Below, in pieces: positions 60,762 to 64,000 of a stretch of DNA of 64,000 nt. Made by a program: the position numbers and the translations under genes. This DNA comes from JBAXXL01 sp037127915 (GTDB lineage Bacteria; Bacteroidota; Ignavibacteria; Kapaibacteriales; UBA2268). The stretch covers positions 22,267-86,266 of the forward strand of contig JBAXXL010000016.1 in the NCBI GenBank assembly GCA_037127915.1. The letters run 5' to 3'. The stretch's first letter is position 1, and each line of letters begins with the position of its first letter. A model generated the notes under the pieces. That model ran no database searches, was not told where the DNA came from, and saw nothing but the letters and a program-made list of their open reading frames with translations.

Positions 60762-63700
60762 ATGAAAACAAAATTATTTATAATTGTTTTGTGCTTTATC
60801 ATCACGAGCATAATAACAGTATTTTCACAAGACGAGAATATTGAGCAATTGTCGGTTATATATAAAAATCAAGTTAAAAAATTATGTGATACGGTTGACG
60901 GATTTAAAGGACCCAATCAGCTACTGCGTGGCTATCAATGGGGCAATAATAGAAGCGTTTCGCAAGCTATATTTGCAAACCAAAATAGTATAAAAATTGA
61001 ATTTTTTTGCGTAAATCCGGTTACAAATATTTTTGAGCCAAACCCCGAAGAACTTCAGAATAATGCGTATATATTAGTATGCGACCCAAGGTTTTGGTCT
61101 GGAACACTTTACGATACTACACTTATGCATTCACATTCAATGACATTCGAACCAACATTATATATAACAGAAAATAATCCTACACAGTATCAAATATTAG
61201 CTAAAAGGCCAAATGATCCGACTCGCCCAATATTTGGTTTTACACAAATTGACAACCTTGCTCGAATTCCTACGGATGTTGCAAATAGCGATTCCAGTTT
61301 CTTGATATTGAAAAACACAAATTTAATTAACCATAAAGTATTTTCTGATCCTTGGGGAAGTGAGTTTTTGTTTAGAACTGATTATAAACCGTGGGAGATT
61401 GATTCATCAAAAAAAGATCAAAAAAATTACCAAGGATACAATTACTGTGTATCGGTCAATCTGAAGAGATTGGGACCAAAATTCCCTGAAGCTGACCTTA
61501 ACGCGCCGGTTTTGGAAATAAAACTGCCTTACACATTACACAATAATTCGACCGGCTATATAACATTCGATTCAATACCGTCTTTACCATTAGGTAGTAT
61601 TATTACTACCTGCGGTGAGTATCGCGGCAAGAAAACTACGATGGTAAATTTATCCGACACCGCGACAAGTTTTATAATAAGACAAAATATGTTGCCTGGA
61701 TTTGATACTGCCGTTACAGTTACAGCGCGATTCAGATGCTGGGGCAGAGATCCCAATCAAAATCCAAATTTCAGCAATCGAAGACTTTCCACCCCGACAA
61801 CTCGAATATCTGATGAAATTCGAAAATTGGGTTTTGAAGCTTATTACAGAGTCGGGTGTTTTGCGGCTGTGAATTATGTCAGGATTTGTACACCCCATTC
61901 TGTTGATCTCTTTGAAGGCAAGATGGATGCTGTAATAAAAAAAGTGATTCAAAGTGATATAGATACGATTAAGCACTATAATACTGACCTTACAAGCAAG
62001 AACATAAAAATCCACAGATTCAATGCAAGTACTGAAGGCTCTGTGCAGAATTTCGATGTTGAAAAATATATAACCCGGCTTATAGGTAACGTTTTTGCTA
62101 CCACTACCACACCGATATTCCCTATATTGTTCGATTACTATGTCCAACCACCGAACAGGATGCTAAATATTGGTTTTGTAAATACTACGATAAATGCGCC
62201 CTATATCAAAAGAGGTGAAAAAGATATTAACCTTCGATATAGAACATTTGGATGGATATCAGGAAGAGAACAGGCAAACACCTATGATTTTACTCCATTA
62301 ACACTCGAAGAGCAATTAAATTCAAGGTACGAGACTTATTATCCTTTTACTTTAGCGCAGGATGCATTACTTGGTGTTCATTATAATTATAGCCATTACC
62401 AAGTCCCTAATCTTCCATTATCAAGGATTTACCGCTTAAGATGCGCTGACGGTGACGATAGTCCTAGCCGTAGTTTTCAAGCTTTTCATCAATTCAATAT
62501 GTGGCATACATTTTACAATGACTCCACTAGTGGCTTTCAATACCTTAATACACCTTGGTATTTCCAAACACAGAACTTAACTTGGTGGGAAAGAATTGAG
62601 CATGTTGTTCATAAAGATTCATTAGTATATGATAACGATTATATTGATTTCACTCAAACTGGGTTAAATTATTCGAGTGAAGGTGATTATCGGAAATTTT
62701 CGTCAGTACAAATGAAAACTGACGGTCGTCCTTTCACTGCGGAGGAAACCAGATTACTTGCTAATACTGCTTTATCGCAAGGTGCTAAGGGATTGATGAT
62801 AGATGGCGTTAGTTATTATCATAGTGACATGTTTACCAGGATGGCTCATAAAACAGCTCTAGAGTTTAATCCATTAGGTCCAACAGATGATTATTATGAG
62901 TATCTAAGTCGCGAAGAGTATGGGGGTGATTATTTTGATTTTGATACTGAAAGCGTTATTGATACATCTAATCATTTACAATTTGATAAATTTAGTCAAT
63001 TAATTTTTAGATATTTTAAGCAGAATGTAGATAATAATTTATTTACGCAAAAATATTTAGGTGTCGATTATAACAAATGCTATAGCGGCCGCAAATCTAA
63101 CCGGCTGGAACTATATAAGATACACAAGTGGTTGATAAAGAACGAAAGTATTTTATTAAAGCTTAAATTAAAATGTTCCTATAGCAAGGGAATATTTACT
63201 AATTATAATCAACACCCTGCTGCAGGGCCCGGTATTTTGATGGATAGTTATATTTCAAAATCCGGAATCAAAACGCGTAAGCTTTGGCAACCTTTAGAAT
63301 CGGGTGATTATGCCCCAGTAACAACCTACGAACCGGATTCTGCTCGTTTCTTCGACATTACGATTTTGTCACGTGATACTTTCCCAATGAATAAAAATTT
63401 TATATTGACAGTTGTCAATAGAAGAACCGACCCCAGCGTTTGGCTACATGATAATACACAGTTACAGGGAGGAAATTGGCATATCCAGTTCATCCCGTCG
63501 AGTGAATTTGATGACTTATGCAAGATTTCCGGCCCTGAAGGTGAATTTTGGAAGACTATGATATACAAGCGGTTTGGCTGTCGTGAAATCTCCATTCCTA
63601 TGAAGAAACCAACAGGTTATGAAAATAGCGAAGTAGCATTCAGAGTTACAGAATTGGGTTATGATAACGATTCATTGAAGAAAGAGTTTTGGTTTCAGGA

Positions 63701-64000
63701 ACCTTACAATCATGTTATCGATACGAACTTATTAGTTGGAGATACTTTGAGGCTTCGCTTGCTTCCCGGAGCTATGAAAATGGTAAATGTGGAAGTGGTA
63801 ACGCCTAATAATGTTACTCCAGGCGATTTGGATTATTCCAATCAAACTAAATTAGTGGCTTTCCCGTGCGATTCTAATTACAATGCTCAAGACACAACTT
63901 CGATGGGCAGGGTGAGATATCATATGGTTTACAGCAGAGCTTTGGCACAATATCCTTATAATCATAGGGTTTACTATCGTCGAAGCAAACCAATGGAACG
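60762..64000 (+). CDS. Large exported protein of unknown function (3' end beyond window)
   Basis: An open frame of more than 1079 codons from ATG 60762 to the window end with no stop. The start MKTKLFIIVLCFIITSIITV, followed by FSQ, is a signal peptide. The rest is Asn-, Tyr- and Asp-rich with no motif I recognise; aromatic-rich stretches such as NTYDFTPLTLEEQLNSRYET and LLGVHYNYSHYQV suggest beta structure or carbohydrate binding. It begins 5 bp after the T9SS WD40-like gene, and a T9SS sorting domain in the missing C-terminus is plausible. Minus-strand frames in this stretch are shadows. Confidence 0.75.
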   Translation, partial: MKTKLFIIVLCFIITSIITVFSQDENIEQLSVIYKNQVKKLCDTVDGFKGPNQLLRGYQWGNNRSVSQAIFANQNSIKIEFFCVNPVTNIFEPNPEELQNNAYILVCDPRFWSGTLYDTTLMHSHSMTFEPTLYITENNPTQYQILAKRPNDPTRPIFGFTQIDNLARIPTDVANSDSSFLILKNTNLINHKVFSDPWGSEFLFRTDYKPWEIDSSKKDQKNYQGYNYCVSVNLKRLGPKFPEADLNAPVLEIKLPYTLHNNSTGYITFDSIPSLPLGSIITTCGEYRGKKTTMVNLSDTATSFIIRQNMLPGFDTAVTVTARFRCWGRDPNQNPNFSNRRLSTPTTRISDEIRKLGFEAYYRVGCFAAVNYVRICTPHSVDLFEGKMDAVIKKVIQSDIDTIKHYNTDLTSKNIKIHRFNASTEGSVQNFDVEKYITRLIGNVFATTTTPIFPILFDYYVQPPNRMLNIGFVNTTINAPYIKRGEKDINLRYRTFGWISGREQANTYDFTPLTLEEQLNSRYETYYPFTLAQDALLGVHYNYSHYQVPNLPLSRIYRLRCADGDDSPSRSFQAFHQFNMWHTFYNDSTSGFQYLNTPWYFQTQNLTWWERIEHVVHKDSLVYDNDYIDFTQTGLNYSSEGDYRKFSSVQMKTDGRPFTAEETRLLANTALSQGAKGLMIDGVSYYHSDMFTRMAHKTALEFNPLGPTDDYYEYLSREEYGGDYFDFDTESVIDTSNHLQFDKFSQLIFRYFKQNVDNNLFTQKYLGVDYNKCYSGRKSNRLELYKIHKWLIKNESILLKLKLKCSYSKGIFTNYNQHPAAGPGILMDSYISKSGIKTRKLWQPLESGDYAPVTTYEPDSARFFDITILSRDTFPMNKNFILTVVNRRTDPSVWLHDNTQLQGGNWHIQFIPSSEFDDLCKISGPEGEFWKTMIYKRFGCREISIPMKKPTGYENSEVAFRVTELGYDNDSLKKEFWFQEPYNHVIDTNLLVGDTLRLRLLPGAMKMVNVEVVTPNNVTPGDLDYSNQTKLVAFPCDSNYNAQDTTSMGRVRYHMVYSRALAQYPYNHRVYYRRSKPME

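Noticed and set aside
61556..63595. Minus-strand frames in the last 3 kb
   Set aside because: They are opposite the continuous exported-protein frame from 60762 and show Ser/Cys-rich shadow composition.

Overview
The window is AT-rich bacterial chromosome from the Bacteroidota/Chlorobiota side of the tree, probably an Ignavibacteria- or Kapabacteria-like anaerobe (inference). The evidence is a complete SprA (type IX secretion translocon), at least four secreted proteins ending in type IX C-terminal sorting domains, lipoproteins with short lipoboxes, and promoters of the TTTG-N19..21-TAnnTTTG type used by Bacteroidota.

Layout. 1-4.7 kb: a truncated secreted BNR-repeat protein, a propeller lipoprotein, a GGQ release-factor-like protein and a WYL regulator. 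5.1-13.8 kb: an energy and signalling cluster with a lone receiver protein, a three-gene NAD-linked [FeFe] hydrogenase (hydC-hydB-hydA), a histidine kinase whose sensor half is a modified H-cluster domain, another lone receiver and a receiver-kinase hybrid. 14.0-19.5 kb: a non-coding stretch with unusual RNA folding potential, then two large T9SS substrates (GLUG-like repeats; RCC1 repeats). 19.7-31.3 kb: mostly housekeeping genes (mltB-like, tmk, rsmI, tadA, an aminotransferase, hpf, hprK, a YgjP-type peptidase, hflX, an OPT transporter). 31.3-34.1 kb and 45.1-47.1 kb: two accessory loci sharing a duplicated promoter block and broken Rhs tips, with toxin-antitoxin-like genes. 34.2-44.9 kb: a ChaN-M1 peptidase fusion, an Xre/membrane-protein operon, an asparagine synthetase A-like protein, a T9SS propeller, a MazF-type module and a proton-pumping pyrophosphatase. 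47.1-64 kb: hydG (maturase for the hydrogenase 37 kb away), sprA, tRNA-Gln, recX, tex, and two secreted proteins, the last cut by the window end.

How it fits together: HydABC probably couples H2 to NAD(H) and ferredoxin. The adjacent H-cluster-like kinase and receiver proteins look like a dedicated redox or H2-sensing relay. HydG builds the H-cluster CO/CN ligands; hydE and hydF are not in the window. SprA exports the sorting-domain proteins. Non-coding DNA is rich in short palindromes: four copies of one 33-34 bp element, several one- or two-copy elements, and one palindrome lying in frame inside a coding sequence.

The items most worth a second look are the H-cluster/kinase fusion, the Rhs-tip/TA loci (an Rhs tip fused to DUF4160, and a RelE gene broken at an A8 run), and the three-way-junction RNA candidate at 14295-14391.
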